DNA of 64,000 nt from Algibacter mikhailovii (GCF_014651495.1 NZ_BMWZ01000005.1:124001-188000), one strand, 5' to 3'; shown: positions 47,526-57,176, counted from the stretch's first letter. The notes: generated by a model not told the origin, from the letters alone. Program-made: numbers and translations.

Positions 47526-48719
47526 GTGGGTTTAGAAAAAGCAGTTTTAATAGGTGTTATTACCAAAGATCAGGACGAAGTTAAGTCTAAGGAGTACTTA
47601 GATGAGCTTGAGTTTCTAACCTTTACAGCTGGGGGTTATGCTGTGAAACGTTTTACTCAAAAAATGGACATGCCCAACCCTAAAACTTTTATAGGTACTG
47701 GTAAAATGGAGGATGTGCGTCAGTATATCAATGAGCATCATATTGATACGGCTATTTTTGATGATGAATTGTCTGCAGCCCAAGAACGTAACATAAGTAA
47801 AATTCTGGATGTAAAGGTTTTAGATAGAACGAATTTAATACTCGATATTTTTGCGCAACGTGCTCAAACCAGTTATGCTAGAACACAAGTTGAATTGGCG
47901 CAATGTGAATATTTATTGCCAAGATTACGTGGTATGTGGACGCACCTTGAAAGACAAAAGGGGGGTATTGGTATGCGCGGACCTGGTGAAACAGAAATAG
48001 AAACAGATAGACGTATTGTTCGCGATAAAATTGCACTACTAAAAAAGCGTATTAAAACTATTGATAAGCAAATGGCTGTGCAACGTGGTAACCGTGGTAA
48101 AATGGTGAGAGTCGCGCTAGTGGGGTACACCAATGTAGGGAAATCTACCTTAATGAATGTTATTAGTAAAAGCGAGGTGTTTGCTGAGAACAAGTTATTT
48201 GCAACTTTAGATACCACCGTGAGAAAGGTAGTTATACAAAATCTGCCTTTTTTGTTATCAGATACCGTAGGTTTTATAAGAAAGTTACCTACACAATTGG
48301 TAGACAGTTTTAAGAGTACCTTAGATGAAGTCACAGAGGCCGATTTGTTGCTGCATGTGGTTGATATTTCGCATCCTAATTTTGAAGAACATATAGCTTC
48401 TGTAGAGAAAATTTTGGGTGAAATAAAAAGTGGTGATAAACCAACTATAATGGTTTTTAATAAAATAGATGCGTATCAACAAGAGCATATTGACGACGAT
48501 GATTTAGAAACCGAACGTACTGCAAAACACTATTCTTTGGAAGAATGGAAAAGCACTTGGATGAGTAAAATAGGGGATAATGCGCTGTTTATTTCTGCTT
48601 TGAATAAACAAAATTTGGAAGATTTCAAAAAACGCGTCTATGCTGAGGTTAGAGAAATTCATGTCACACGGTTTCCTTATAATCATTTTCTTTATCCAGA
48701 TTACGAGGAAGAAAGCTAA
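47526..48719 (+). CDS. hflX: Ribosome-associated GTPase HflX
   Basis: This 397-residue GTPase binds the 50S subunit and rescues stalled or damaged ribosomes. The HflX-specific glycine-rich GGIGMRGPGE (146-155) precedes the GTPase domain. G1 is GYTNVGKST (200-208), DTVG is G3 and NKID is G4. The start is GTG at 47526. A class A PBP gene follows by 9 bases, so they are probably cotranscribed. Confidence 0.96.
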   Translation: MGLEKAVLIGVITKDQDEVKSKEYLDELEFLTFTAGGYAVKRFTQKMDMPNPKTFIGTGKMEDVRQYINEHHIDTAIFDDELSAAQERNISKILDVKVLDRTNLILDIFAQRAQTSYARTQVELAQCEYLLPRLRGMWTHLERQKGGIGMRGPGETEIETDRRIVRDKIALLKKRIKTIDKQMAVQRGNRGKMVRVALVGYTNVGKSTLMNVISKSEVFAENKLFATLDTTVRKVVIQNLPFLLSDTVGFIRKLPTQLVDSFKSTLDEVTEADLLLHVVDISHPNFEEHIASVEKILGEIKSGDKPTIMVFNKIDAYQQEHIDDDDLETERTAKHYSLEEWKSTWMSKIGDNALFISALNKQNLEDFKKRVYAEVREIHVTRFPYNHFLYPDYEEES

Positions 48720-48728
48720 ACCAGGTTT

Positions 48729-50987
48729 ATGAGTTTTAAAATTTCAAGGTGGTTTAAAAATAAATGGTTGAAATGGCTCTTTGTTTTTGGGACTACCATT
48801 TTATTTTTTTTCGTAGGTCTCTATTTTAGTATTTATCTTGGCTTTTTTGGAGAATTACCTACCACCGAAAGTTTAGGTGGAATTAAACAAGATCAAGCCA
48901 CTCAAGTATTAGATAAAGACGGTGCTTTAATTGGGAAATATTATATTTACGATAGGCAGCCACTCCAATTTAAGGATTTTCCTAAATATTTAATAGATGC
49001 TCTAGTGGCCACTGAAGATGTTCGTTTTTATGAACATGATGGTATTGATAATGTAAGTTTGCTAAGGGTGTTTGTGAAGAGTATCTTATTACAAGACAGA
49101 TCTTCTGGTGGCGGTAGTACCATTACATTGCAATTAGCGAAGAATTTATTTGGAAGGCAGGACTTTTTGTTATTTAGTACTGTAATAAATAAGTTTAAAG
49201 AGTCTATTGTGGCTACCCGAATTGAAGAGATCTATTCTAAAAATGAAATTTTGACCTTGTATTTAAATACAGTTCCTTTTTCAGATAATACCTATGGCAT
49301 AGAAAGTGCTTCTAGAAAATTTTTTAATAAACCAGCATCTGAATTGTCTATAAGTGAGGCTGCAACCTTAGTTGGTACACTTAAGGCAAATAGTTTTTAT
49401 AACCCACGAAGAAATCCAAAAAATTGTAAAAAAAGAAGAAACGTGGTGTTTCATCAAATGGTGAAGTATGATTATTTAGATGAGGAGGTACTTGATACCT
49501 TAGTGCATCAAGACTTGATTTTAAATTATAGGTCATTTAATCACGATGTAGGTATAGCGCCTTATTTTAGGGAAGCAGTTAAACAGGAATTAGCTGCAAT
49601 TCTTGATACCATAAAATCTCCTGAAGGGCATTCTTATAATTTGTATAAAGACGGATTGATTGTACATACCACCTTAGATTATAAGATGCAAGAAAGCGCA
49701 GAAACCGCTGTCAAAGAACATTTATCCCAGTTGCAGTCAGATTTTGAATTGTCTTATGGCGAGTCTGCACCGTGGTTAAAAAACAAAAGCTTGGTAGAAT
49801 CAGTTTATAAAAATTTGCCCCAATATAAATCGTTTAAGGCTCAAGGGTTATCTGATGGTCAAATTGAAGATTCGCTTGGTTTAAAACGTGATGTAAGTCT
49901 ATTCAGTTGGCAAGGAGATACTATTAGAAACATAACTATTAAGGATAGTATTCGGCATTATTTGAAATTCTTGAACACAGGTATGTTGTCTATAGATCCA
50001 ACCACAGGAGCGGTTCGTACCTATGTTGGAGGTATTGATTATAGATATTTTAAATATGACCACATATCGCAAAGCGAAAGGCAAGTAGGTTCAACGTTTA
50101 AACCATTTGTTTATACCGCAGCTATTGAAAATGGAATGAATCCTTGTACGTATTTTTCTTTATCGGAAGTCACGTATTCAAATTATGAAGATTGGACTCC
50201 CAGTAACTCAGGGGGTAAACAAGAGGATCAATATGTTAATTATACCTTAGAAAAAGCATTAAGTAATTCGGTAAATACAATCGCGGTTAAGGTTTTAAAT
50301 GATGTTGGCATACCTAAAGTTCTAAATCAGGTCCAAAAACTAGGGGTTACTAAAGCACTGCCTGAAGAGCCAGCATTAGCCTTAGGGGTAGCTGAAATGA
50401 ATCTTAAAGAATTAACTGGGGCCTACGCAAGTTATGTAAATCAAGGTAAACCGGTAAAACCTTATTATATCACAAAAATTGAAGATCGAGCTGGAAATCT
50501 TATTGTTGATTATAGTCCTGAACATTCACAGGAAAAAGCCTTTAGTTCTTATACCAATCAAGTCCTCCTTGAAATGATGAAATCTACTGTCAATACAGGA
50601 ACGGCTCAGAGATTACGAACTACGTATAAACTTAAAAACGAGATTGCTGGTAAAACAGGAACCACACAAGATAATAAGGACGGATGGTTTGTTGGAATTA
50701 CTCCTAAACTAGTTACTGTGACCTGGGTTGGCAATGATAATCATAGTATTGGTTTTAAAACTACAGGTTTAGGGCAAGGGGCTAATTCGGCATTACCTAT
50801 TTTTGCTAAATTTTATCAAAAGTTGAATGCGGCTCCTGAGTTTGATACCATAACCCGAACGCAATTTGAAAATCCCTCAGAACAGGTTATTGAGGATTTA
50901 GATTGTGAGCCGGAAAAGCGTGATACATTTATTAAACGACTATTCAGTAAGAAGAAAAAAACTAAAAAATTTAAGGGAAATAAATAG
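48729..50987 (+). CDS. Class A penicillin-binding protein (glycosyltransferase/transpeptidase)
   Basis: This 752-residue bifunctional cell-wall synthase has a short cytosolic N-terminus and one transmembrane helix (about 15-38). The GT51 domain follows, with EDVRFYEHDG (Glu96) and SSGGGSTITLQLAKNLF. The transpeptidase domain has the nucleophile in STFK (Ser455) and KTGTT (about 642-646). The basic C-terminus (KKKTKKFKGNK) should lie in the periplasm. It belongs to the PBP1a family and follows hflX closely. Confidence 0.96.
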   Translation: MSFKISRWFKNKWLKWLFVFGTTILFFFVGLYFSIYLGFFGELPTTESLGGIKQDQATQVLDKDGALIGKYYIYDRQPLQFKDFPKYLIDALVATEDVRFYEHDGIDNVSLLRVFVKSILLQDRSSGGGSTITLQLAKNLFGRQDFLLFSTVINKFKESIVATRIEEIYSKNEILTLYLNTVPFSDNTYGIESASRKFFNKPASELSISEAATLVGTLKANSFYNPRRNPKNCKKRRNVVFHQMVKYDYLDEEVLDTLVHQDLILNYRSFNHDVGIAPYFREAVKQELAAILDTIKSPEGHSYNLYKDGLIVHTTLDYKMQESAETAVKEHLSQLQSDFELSYGESAPWLKNKSLVESVYKNLPQYKSFKAQGLSDGQIEDSLGLKRDVSLFSWQGDTIRNITIKDSIRHYLKFLNTGMLSIDPTTGAVRTYVGGIDYRYFKYDHISQSERQVGSTFKPFVYTAAIENGMNPCTYFSLSEVTYSNYEDWTPSNSGGKQEDQYVNYTLEKALSNSVNTIAVKVLNDVGIPKVLNQVQKLGVTKALPEEPALALGVAEMNLKELTGAYASYVNQGKPVKPYYITKIEDRAGNLIVDYSPEHSQEKAFSSYTNQVLLEMMKSTVNTGTAQRLRTTYKLKNEIAGKTGTTQDNKDGWFVGITPKLVTVTWVGNDNHSIGFKTTGLGQGANSALPIFAKFYQKLNAAPEFDTITRTQFENPSEQVIEDLDCEPEKRDTFIKRLFSKKKKTKKFKGNK

Positions 50988-51002
50988 AATAATGATTCTA
51001 TT

Positions 51003-51047
51003 AAAAACAAAAAGTACTTCTTATAAAGAAGTACTTTTTGTTTTTTT
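51003..51047. terminator. Bidirectional terminator between the PBP and DUF3078 genes
   Basis: This is a perfect 20-bp stem with a 3-base loop, core AAAGTACTTCTT/AAGAAGTACTTT, flanked by A and T runs. It lies between the convergent gene ends and can serve both. Confidence 0.92.
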
Positions 51048-51065
51048 AACCTATGATGTTTTGGT

Positions 51066-52007
51066 TTAGAATTTATAACTAAGACCAAAAGTAGTATAGA
51101 CTTGTAATTTGTTATCCACGTTTTCAAAAGAAGGCATAGGATCTGTTCCATCAGGGTCCCAATTACCTAAGGCAAAATTAACAGCTTCTTGTTTACTGTC
51201 TCTAAAGCCAAAATCAAAACCTAAACCAATACCTTTCCATACATTATAACTAAAGGAGTTAATCCAAGTCCAGTTTGATAAGTTAGAATTTTCATAACTC
51301 ACAAATGATGATAGGTTAGAGCTTAATTCAAAATTACCGAAAGTACGTGCATAGTTTGCAACGATCTTGGCACCGAAAGATGACTCAAAAATGGCATCGT
51401 TATCTGCAAATACAAAGTTGTAGTTTATTGGGTGAACAACTACAACAAGATTTTCAATAGGCGTCCAAGTGATACCGACACCTAGATCTAAATATCCTGG
51501 GTCGTTGAAGTTGTTAATTAATGTCGAGCGGTACTCTCCTAAGGTTGAAACCGCAAGTTTATCACTTAATTTATAACCATAAAGCGAGGTAAGGCTAAAA
51601 ACGTCATTCGCTTCTTTAAAGCTATTATCGTCGGTCGGGTCATCTTTATCATCGAATTTTACCCAACTAAGGTTGATATTTGCTTTACTATACCAAAAAT
51701 ATTTTTCTCGGTCTAATTTAGCATACGGGTTTGCCGTAATATTAATATTTCCTGAAGAGTTGTTTGGGGTTCCTTGGGCATACCAATTGTTAAATTCAGA
51801 TAAACTGGCTCCAATAGTACCAAAAGCGCCAAATTTCCAGCCTGGGAATTTGTCGATTTGAGATTGGAGATCTTCAGCTTCCTTTGTTAAAGCTTTCGCT
51901 TCTGCTTCTTTTTCAGCCTTTAGGGCTTTTAATTCTTCTTTTGTTTGAGCGTTCATTGAAATAATAGTTCCAATAAACAAAGTCATGATTAATAGCGTTT
52001 TTTTCAT
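51066..52007 (-). CDS. DUF3078 family outer-membrane-type protein
   Basis: This 313-residue protein has a signal peptide ending in SMNAQ. A short charged coiled coil (about 22-55, rich in EALK/KEAE) precedes a beta-rich C-terminal domain ending in TTFGLSYKF, typical of a barrel terminus. It matches my recollection of DUF3078 in Bacteroidota. Function is unknown. It is at the downstream end of the SUF block but 129 bases after DUF2480, so it may have its own promoter. Confidence 0.82.
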   Translation of the reverse strand: MKKTLLIMTLFIGTIISMNAQTKEELKALKAEKEAEAKALTKEAEDLQSQIDKFPGWKFGAFGTIGASLSEFNNWYAQGTPNNSSGNINITANPYAKLDREKYFWYSKANINLSWVKFDDKDDPTDDNSFKEANDVFSLTSLYGYKLSDKLAVSTLGEYRSTLINNFNDPGYLDLGVGITWTPIENLVVVVHPINYNFVFADNDAIFESSFGAKIVANYARTFGNFELSSNLSSFVSYENSNLSNWTWINSFSYNVWKGIGLGFDFGFRDSKQEAVNFALGNWDPDGTDPMPSFENVDNKLQVYTTFGLSYKF

Positions 52008-52136
52008 GTTTTTGATTTTAATAAAATGCGCTCAAAGATAAGTTAATTTTAAGTTGATAGAATAATCAGACTTAAAAAAAACGAATAGAATATGTTGAAT
52101 AAATGTTTTATAATTCGCCTTAAATAGACTGAAAAA

Positions 52137-52643
52137 TCACTTCTTCTTAAATAAAGGCACTGAAGAGCATGCTTCCCCATACATAATTGATTTCGCAATG
52201 GGCTTCAGCTTGTTGGCTAGAAAAATATAAGCGTTTTTTGGTATTGGCTTGTTGGCGCAGCCTTTAATGATAATTGGTTTTCCCTGATGTTCAGAAACAT
52301 CAAGATTTTCAATGATATCTTGGTAAATTGAAGATTCTAATTGGTCTAGATCACCAACAATTACTTTTTTAGCATAGGGTTCTATGTTAATAGCTAACAA
52401 CATAAATGCCCAACCCGGTACAATTGCATCTGTACTACATGTTAAGGCAACATAGCAGTTTTGGTATTGACTCCAATCGAACTGAGAAACATGTCCTCTA
52501 AATTCTTTTTCACGAAGTACAAAGCCTTCAAATAACCAATCTTTAATGTCAAAAAGAACGCGTTCTCCTTTAGGATAGTAATCTTCAAGGTCAATAGTAA
52601 CTAATTTACTATTCGCTACGCGGTTTATTATTTCATCTGCCAT
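52137..52643 (-). CDS. DUF2480 family protein
   Basis: This 168-residue cytosolic protein has conserved-looking cysteines Cys63, Cys69 (LTCSTDAIVPGWAFM), Cys129 (IIKGCANKPIP) and Cys159 (GEACSSVP). It matches my recollection of DUF2480, which habitually sits near SUF genes in flavobacteria. The cysteines suggest metal or Fe-S handling, but this is unproven. It lies 1 base after the methyltransferase gene. Confidence 0.8.
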   Translation of the reverse strand: MADEIINRVANSKLVTIDLEDYYPKGERVLFDIKDWLFEGFVLREKEFRGHVSQFDWSQYQNCYVALTCSTDAIVPGWAFMLLAINIEPYAKKVIVGDLDQLESSIYQDIIENLDVSEHQGKPIIIKGCANKPIPKNAYIFLANKLKPIAKSIMYGEACSSVPLFKKK

Positions 52644-52644
52644 T

Positions 52645-53214
52645 TTATTTCTTTTTTGCTATTATCAAAATAGAATCATCTTTATCAAATTCGTTATAAT
52701 AGTCTAAATACAGTATATCAAATTTATCTTGGTAGAATTTTTCAAGGTTTATCTTTTCATGATAATTTACAAAAAGTCCTTTAAAAATTTCGGAATCTTC
52801 TCCTCGCCAAAATGAATGACAGATGATACCATTTGTATTTAAAACATCGAATTGCCTATTAATTGATTTATTAAGTTCAACATCGGTTAAGTGATGCATG
52901 ACTTTGTTCGAATAAATTCCATCAAAAATTTCATCTGTCTTTAGAGTAACGGCGTCCAAATTAATAAATTGACCATTAGAGTTTTGTTCTCTTAAATGCT
53001 TTAAAAATTCTTCCGAATTATCTGAACCAACTACCTGATAAAATTTGTTTAGGATGTTCCAATCTGTTCCTGGACCCGATCCAATTTCTAACACACTAGA
53101 ATTGGAAGGGAGATAATGTTTTAATTTATCAATAAGCAGGGCACCATCAACGTCTTTTGCTAATTCAATATATTCATTAACAGATGCTTCTGTTTTATAA
53201 TATGCCGCACTCAT
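52645..53214 (-). CDS. Class I SAM-dependent methyltransferase
   Basis: This 189-residue protein has motif I VLEIGSGPGTDW (about 40-51), a following acidic loop VGSDNSEEF, and the segment FDGIYSNKVMHHLTD typical of small-molecule methyltransferases. The substrate is unknown. It lies inside the SUF run between the SufT-like gene (20-base gap) and DUF2480 (1-base gap). That is not a usual SUF component, so it may be an insertion. Confidence 0.85.
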   Translation of the reverse strand: MSAAYYKTEASVNEYIELAKDVDGALLIDKLKHYLPSNSSVLEIGSGPGTDWNILNKFYQVVGSDNSEEFLKHLREQNSNGQFINLDAVTLKTDEIFDGIYSNKVMHHLTDVELNKSINRQFDVLNTNGIICHSFWRGEDSEIFKGLFVNYHEKINLEKFYQDKFDILYLDYYNEFDKDDSILIIAKKK

Positions 53215-53234
53215 ATTTTAATAAAAAACGAAAC

Positions 53235-53558
53235 TTAAAGCATTCCTAATTCTAGTTTAGCTTCTTCACTCATTAGTTCTTGTGTCCAAGGCGGATCAAA
53301 AGTGATTTCAACTTCCGCATCTTTCACCTCATCTAGCGATTTTACTTTTTCTTCAACTTCTAAAGGTAGCGTTTCGGCCACAGGACAATTGGGTGTTGTT
53401 AATGTCATTAAGATTTTTACGTCAGAATCTTCATTAACAAAAACGTCATAAATTAAACCTAATTCATAAATGTCGACAGGAATTTCTGGATCGTAAATCG
53501 TTTTAAGAACATTTACAATTTTTTCTCCCAAATCTGCAGTATTTATTTCTTCACTCAT
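53235..53558 (-). CDS. SufT-like/MIP18-family (DUF59) Fe-S assembly factor
   Basis: This 107-residue protein has the DUF59 pattern YDPEIPVDIYELGLIYDV, the reactive Cys58 in TTPNCPVAE, and FDPPWTQELMSEEAKLELGM at the C-terminus. Relatives (SufT, PaaD, MIP18) help deliver Fe-S clusters to apo-proteins. It starts 1 base after the sufE stop and is cotranscribed with it. Confidence 0.93.
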   Translation of the reverse strand: MSEEINTADLGEKIVNVLKTIYDPEIPVDIYELGLIYDVFVNEDSDVKILMTLTTPNCPVAETLPLEVEEKVKSLDEVKDAEVEITFDPPWTQELMSEEAKLELGML

Positions 53559-53559
53559 T

Positions 53560-53988
53560 TTAACTTAGCTGTGTTTGGTATGCAATGGCATACATTTTTA
53601 ATTGTTTCACCATACTCACTAATCCATTAGCTCTAGTAGGTGACAAGTGCTCTTTTAAACCAATTTGATCAATAAAATCAGTTTCAGCATTGATGATGTC
53701 TTTAGGGTGTTGGTTGGAGAATGACCTTATTAAAATAGCAATGATTCCTTTTGTAATAATCGCGTCGCTGTCTGCAGTGAAAACTATTTTATCATTATCC
53801 ATTTCTGCATGTACCCATACTTTACTTTGGCAACCTTTAATAATGTTGCTATCTGTTTTGTATTGGTCGTCAATTAGTGGTAAATCTTTACCTAAATCAA
53901 TCATATATTGGTAACGCTCTTCCCAGTCCTCAAACATGGAAAACTCGTCTATTATTTCGTTTTGTATTTCTTCAATAGTCACAATCAC
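53560..53988 (-). CDS. sufE: Cysteine desulfuration protein SufE
   Basis: This 142-residue sulfur acceptor takes persulfide from SufS and passes it to SufBCD. The acceptor Cys53 is in the family motif IIKGCQSKVWV. Length matches E. coli SufE (138). It follows a lipoprotein gene by 33 bases and precedes the SufT-like gene by 1 base. Confidence 0.96.
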   Translation of the reverse strand: MIVTIEEIQNEIIDEFSMFEDWEERYQYMIDLGKDLPLIDDQYKTDSNIIKGCQSKVWVHAEMDNDKIVFTADSDAIITKGIIAILIRSFSNQHPKDIINAETDFIDQIGLKEHLSPTRANGLVSMVKQLKMYAIAYQTQLS

Positions 53989-54021
53989 TTATTTTAAACA
54001 AAAGTACAACAACAAAAGTTG

Positions 54022-54501
54022 CTATTCAATATTTTCAGAAATTGATAAGATTTCTTTAACTAAATCGGTAACTTCTTTTGGCGGGTTACCGTGATCAAAA
54101 CCTTGAGTTTCGTAAATTTTATCTTTTGAAATAATACGTAATCGTGCTAATGAAGCGCCGTCAAATTGAAAATCTTTACTAGGTGGTTCAAACTTATGAA
54201 GTTGCTCCAACTCAATAAGTTCTAAAAGGTCCATCAGTTTAGCCCAATCTTCCAATGTACATGGTTGTTTGACAGGATTGCCACCTCTTTTTTTGCTTGT
54301 GAGAATCGCTTCCTTTGATATGGTTGTTTTTTGATAATTTCCCCTTAAAGCGGCTGTATATTCAAATGCCTTAATTTGTTCTTGAGCTAATTCATTTGTT
54401 ACTCGGTTCTCATTAAGAACAGCATTAGAATTTGTTTTATTATAGCGGCCACAAGATGCAAGCAGTAAAATGTTCCAAAATAGTATACGAGCTAATTTCA
54501 C
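54022..54501 (-). CDS. Small lipoprotein between sufS and sufE
   Basis: This 159-residue protein has a lipoprotein signal ending at LLASC (Cys17). The rest is mixed helix/strand with a segment DGASLARLRIISKDKIYETQG. I do not recognise the family. It lies 42 bases after sufS and 33 before sufE, on the same strand. A periplasm-facing lipoprotein in a cytosolic Fe-S operon is unexpected. Confidence 0.7.
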   Translation of the reverse strand: MKLARILFWNILLLASCGRYNKTNSNAVLNENRVTNELAQEQIKAFEYTAALRGNYQKTTISKEAILTSKKRGGNPVKQPCTLEDWAKLMDLLELIELEQLHKFEPPSKDFQFDGASLARLRIISKDKIYETQGFDHGNPPKEVTDLVKEILSISENIE

Positions 54502-54543
54502 GATGAATGATTTATTTTGGAACTGCCCAAAGAGATTTAAAAA

Positions 54544-55758
54544 CTAAGATAGCATGATTTTTGCTTTTTTTACGCCAGCAACAAGAGTGTCAATCTCTGC
54601 TTTGGTATTATAAAAAGCAAAAGATGCTCTTACCGTTCCTGGAATTTTATAGTAGTCCATAATGGGTTGTGCACAATGGTGACCTGTTCTAACAGCAATG
54701 CCCAGTTTGTCTAAAATTGTACCTACATCATAGGGGTGAATGCCTTCTAAATTAAAAGAAATGACAGCAGTTTTATGTTTTGATGTGCCGTAAATTTTTA
54801 AACCTTCAATATCAAGAAGTTTATTCGTGGCGTATTCCAAAAGCTCATTTTCAAAATCGGCAATATTGTTAAACCCAATCCCGTTCATATAGTCTATTGC
54901 TGCTCCAAATGCAATACCACCAGCAATGTTTGGTGTTCCTGCTTCAAATTTATGAGGTAAATCAGCATAGGTTGTTTTTTCAAAGGTTACTTCAGCAATC
55001 ATTTCACCACCACCTTGGTATGGTGGTAGTTTTTTTAACCATTCCTCTTTACCATATAACATACCAACGCCCGTTGGTCCGCACATCTTATGTGCCGAAG
55101 CTACATAAAAATCCACATCCAGTTTCTGAACATCAGGTTTAACATGAGGCGTTGATTGCGCACCATCAATTAAAACGGCTGCTCCAACGTTATGTGCTTG
55201 CGCGATAATATCCTCTATCGGGTTTATTGTTCCTAACGCATTTGAAATATGATTGACAAATACAAGTTTGGTGTTTTTAGAAAGCAAATTAGAATATTCA
55301 GCCATCACTAACTCGCCTTCCGCATTCATGGGAATAACTTTTAGATTGGCACCGGTGCGTTCGCATAGCATTTGCCAAGGCACTATATTTGAATGATGCT
55401 CTAAGGCTGAAACAATGATATCATCCCCTTTTTTTAAAAGTGATGAGAATCCGTTTGCAACTAAATTTATGCCGTGTGTAGTTCCTGAAGTGTATATGAT
55501 TTCATGCGAGAATTTTGCATTAAAATGCGCTTGTATTTTATAACGAGCTTGTTCATATAAATCTGTAGCTTCTTGACTTAAGGTATGAACACCGCGATGA
55601 ATATTAGCATTGTAATTTGAGTAATAGTCTACAATGGTGTCAATAACTTGTTTAGGTGTTTGTGCAGTAGCTGCATTATCAAAATACACTAAGGGCTTGC
55701 CATTTACTTCTCTAGAAAGAATGGGAAAGTCTTTTCGAATTTCATCAACATTTAGCAT
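54544..55758 (-). CDS. sufS: Cysteine desulfurase SufS
   Basis: This 404-residue PLP enzyme releases sulfur from cysteine as a persulfide. The PLP lysine is Lys224 in ASAHKMCGPTG. The catalytic Cys362 is in RTGHHCAQP. The group II signature places it in the SufS/CsdA type. It is separated from sufD by an opposite-strand serine hydrolase gene, so it needs its own promoter; the 98 bases before its start are shared with that divergent gene. Confidence 0.97.
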   Translation of the reverse strand: MLNVDEIRKDFPILSREVNGKPLVYFDNAATAQTPKQVIDTIVDYYSNYNANIHRGVHTLSQEATDLYEQARYKIQAHFNAKFSHEIIYTSGTTHGINLVANGFSSLLKKGDDIIVSALEHHSNIVPWQMLCERTGANLKVIPMNAEGELVMAEYSNLLSKNTKLVFVNHISNALGTINPIEDIIAQAHNVGAAVLIDGAQSTPHVKPDVQKLDVDFYVASAHKMCGPTGVGMLYGKEEWLKKLPPYQGGGEMIAEVTFEKTTYADLPHKFEAGTPNIAGGIAFGAAIDYMNGIGFNNIADFENELLEYATNKLLDIEGLKIYGTSKHKTAVISFNLEGIHPYDVGTILDKLGIAVRTGHHCAQPIMDYYKIPGTVRASFAFYNTKAEIDTLVAGVKKAKIMLS

Positions 55759-55856
55759 AAATTACTTTTTAGGTTGCAAAGATAAACCTTGCTGTTTTAA
55801 ACCTTTTATAAAGGCTATATAATTTTCTTATTTTTACATAACTAAACCTTTTTTAT

Positions 55857-57176
55857 ATGAAGACTTTCAAATGGTTAGTACTGTTTTTAGTGGTATTAAT
55901 TACAATAGCCTTATTTTATAACTATCCGAAGTTGAATATGTTGTCGGGCTATTCAGCAAAAAATACGGCATCCTCAGTTTTCGTGGCAAATCGTACTTCG
56001 GAATTTACAGACGAAACGGATAATAACTTTTTCCCAGTAAACTTAGCTTCTGATGTGGTAGATATAGAAAAGAGAACAGCCACGGCATCAGCTTTTGGTT
56101 TATTAACTCGAAAGGCCATTCATAGAAAAGGATTAGGTACTGTTTTAACGCTGACAGAAGCTGATGAAACGAGTCCTTATTTAAGACCAAAACGATTGAA
56201 GCCAGACAACTTAACGCCCTATCCGTATGGTAATGCAGCACATAAGGACACTGTTTTCCCGCATGTCAATTATGAGAAATTAAATAGTGCTGTGAAGACT
56301 ATTTTTCAGAATTCTAAAACTCGAGCAGTTGTGATACTTCATAAGGATAGAATAATTGCCGAAAAATATGCTGAAGGATTTTCAAAAGATGCAAAAATTT
56401 TAGGATGGTCCATGACTAAAAGTATTTTGAGTACAGTTTTTGGCGTAATGCAACATCAAGGAAAATTGAATGTATATGATAAAGCTCCAATTGCTTCATG
56501 GCAAAATGACGAGCGGCAACAAATAACAATTCATAATTTACTACAAATGAATTCCGGTTTAGAGTGGGAGGAAGACTATGATAAAATTTCAGATGTAACA
56601 AAAATGTTGTTTTTGGAACGTGATATGACTAAACTTCAAGAACATAAGCCATTGGTAGGGAAACCCAATGAATCTTGGAATTATTCTTCAGGCACTACTA
56701 ATTTATTGTCGGGGATTTTAAGGAAGCAGTTTTCTTCCCATCAGGCGTATTTGGATTTTTGGTATACTGATTTGATTGATAAAATTGGAATGAATTCTAT
56801 GGTTTTAGAAGCCGATTTAAGTGGGAATTATATCGGCTCATCTTACGCGTGGGCAACAGCGCGAGATTGGGCAAAGTTTGGTCTGTTATATTTACACAAT
56901 GGGGATTGGAATGGACAAACACTTTTTACCAAATCATGGGTTGATTATGTCTCCATGCCTACAGCGACTTCAAACGGCACTTATGGTGCTCAGTTTTGGT
57001 TGAATGCGAATAAAAAATTGAAAGACGTGCCGGCTAACATGTATTTTGCAGACGGTTTTCAAGGGCAACGCGTGTATGTGTTACCAGATCAGGATATGGT
57101 AGTTGTACGTTTCGGGTTATCTGCTTTTAATGGGAATAAATTTCTTAAAGATGTTATAGATGCTTTAGAAAAATAA
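55857..57176 (+). CDS. Serine hydrolase of the beta-lactamase/class C family
   Basis: This 439-residue protein has an N-terminal membrane anchor (about 5-22). The nucleophile motif is SMTK (Ser185, Lys188). The second motif reads Tyr276-Ser-Ser (WNYSSG), a variant of YxN. The third-motif region appears as ADGFQGQ. It is probably a periplasmic esterase, D-aminopeptidase-like enzyme or nylon-oligomer-type hydrolase rather than a true beta-lactamase. It sits on the plus strand between sufD and sufS, splitting the SUF genes. Confidence 0.88.
   Translation: MKTFKWLVLFLVVLITIALFYNYPKLNMLSGYSAKNTASSVFVANRTSEFTDETDNNFFPVNLASDVVDIEKRTATASAFGLLTRKAIHRKGLGTVLTLTEADETSPYLRPKRLKPDNLTPYPYGNAAHKDTVFPHVNYEKLNSAVKTIFQNSKTRAVVILHKDRIIAEKYAEGFSKDAKILGWSMTKSILSTVFGVMQHQGKLNVYDKAPIASWQNDERQQITIHNLLQMNSGLEWEEDYDKISDVTKMLFLERDMTKLQEHKPLVGKPNESWNYSSGTTNLLSGILRKQFSSHQAYLDFWYTDLIDKIGMNSMVLEADLSGNYIGSSYAWATARDWAKFGLLYLHNGDWNGQTLFTKSWVDYVSMPTATSNGTYGAQFWLNANKKLKDVPANMYFADGFQGQRVYVLPDQDMVVVRFGLSAFNGNKFLKDVIDALEK

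Noticed and set aside
47873-48334. 153-codon open frame antisense to hflX
   Set aside because: It lies wholly inside a strongly conserved gene, its translation looks like a reversed coding frame and there is no signal of its own. The same holds for antisense frames in atpD, lspA-region, suf and DUF3108 genes.
55857-57176. True class C beta-lactamase
   Set aside because: The second motif is YSS and not YxN, a large N-terminal extension is present and the K/H-T-G motif is replaced, so resistance is not supported.
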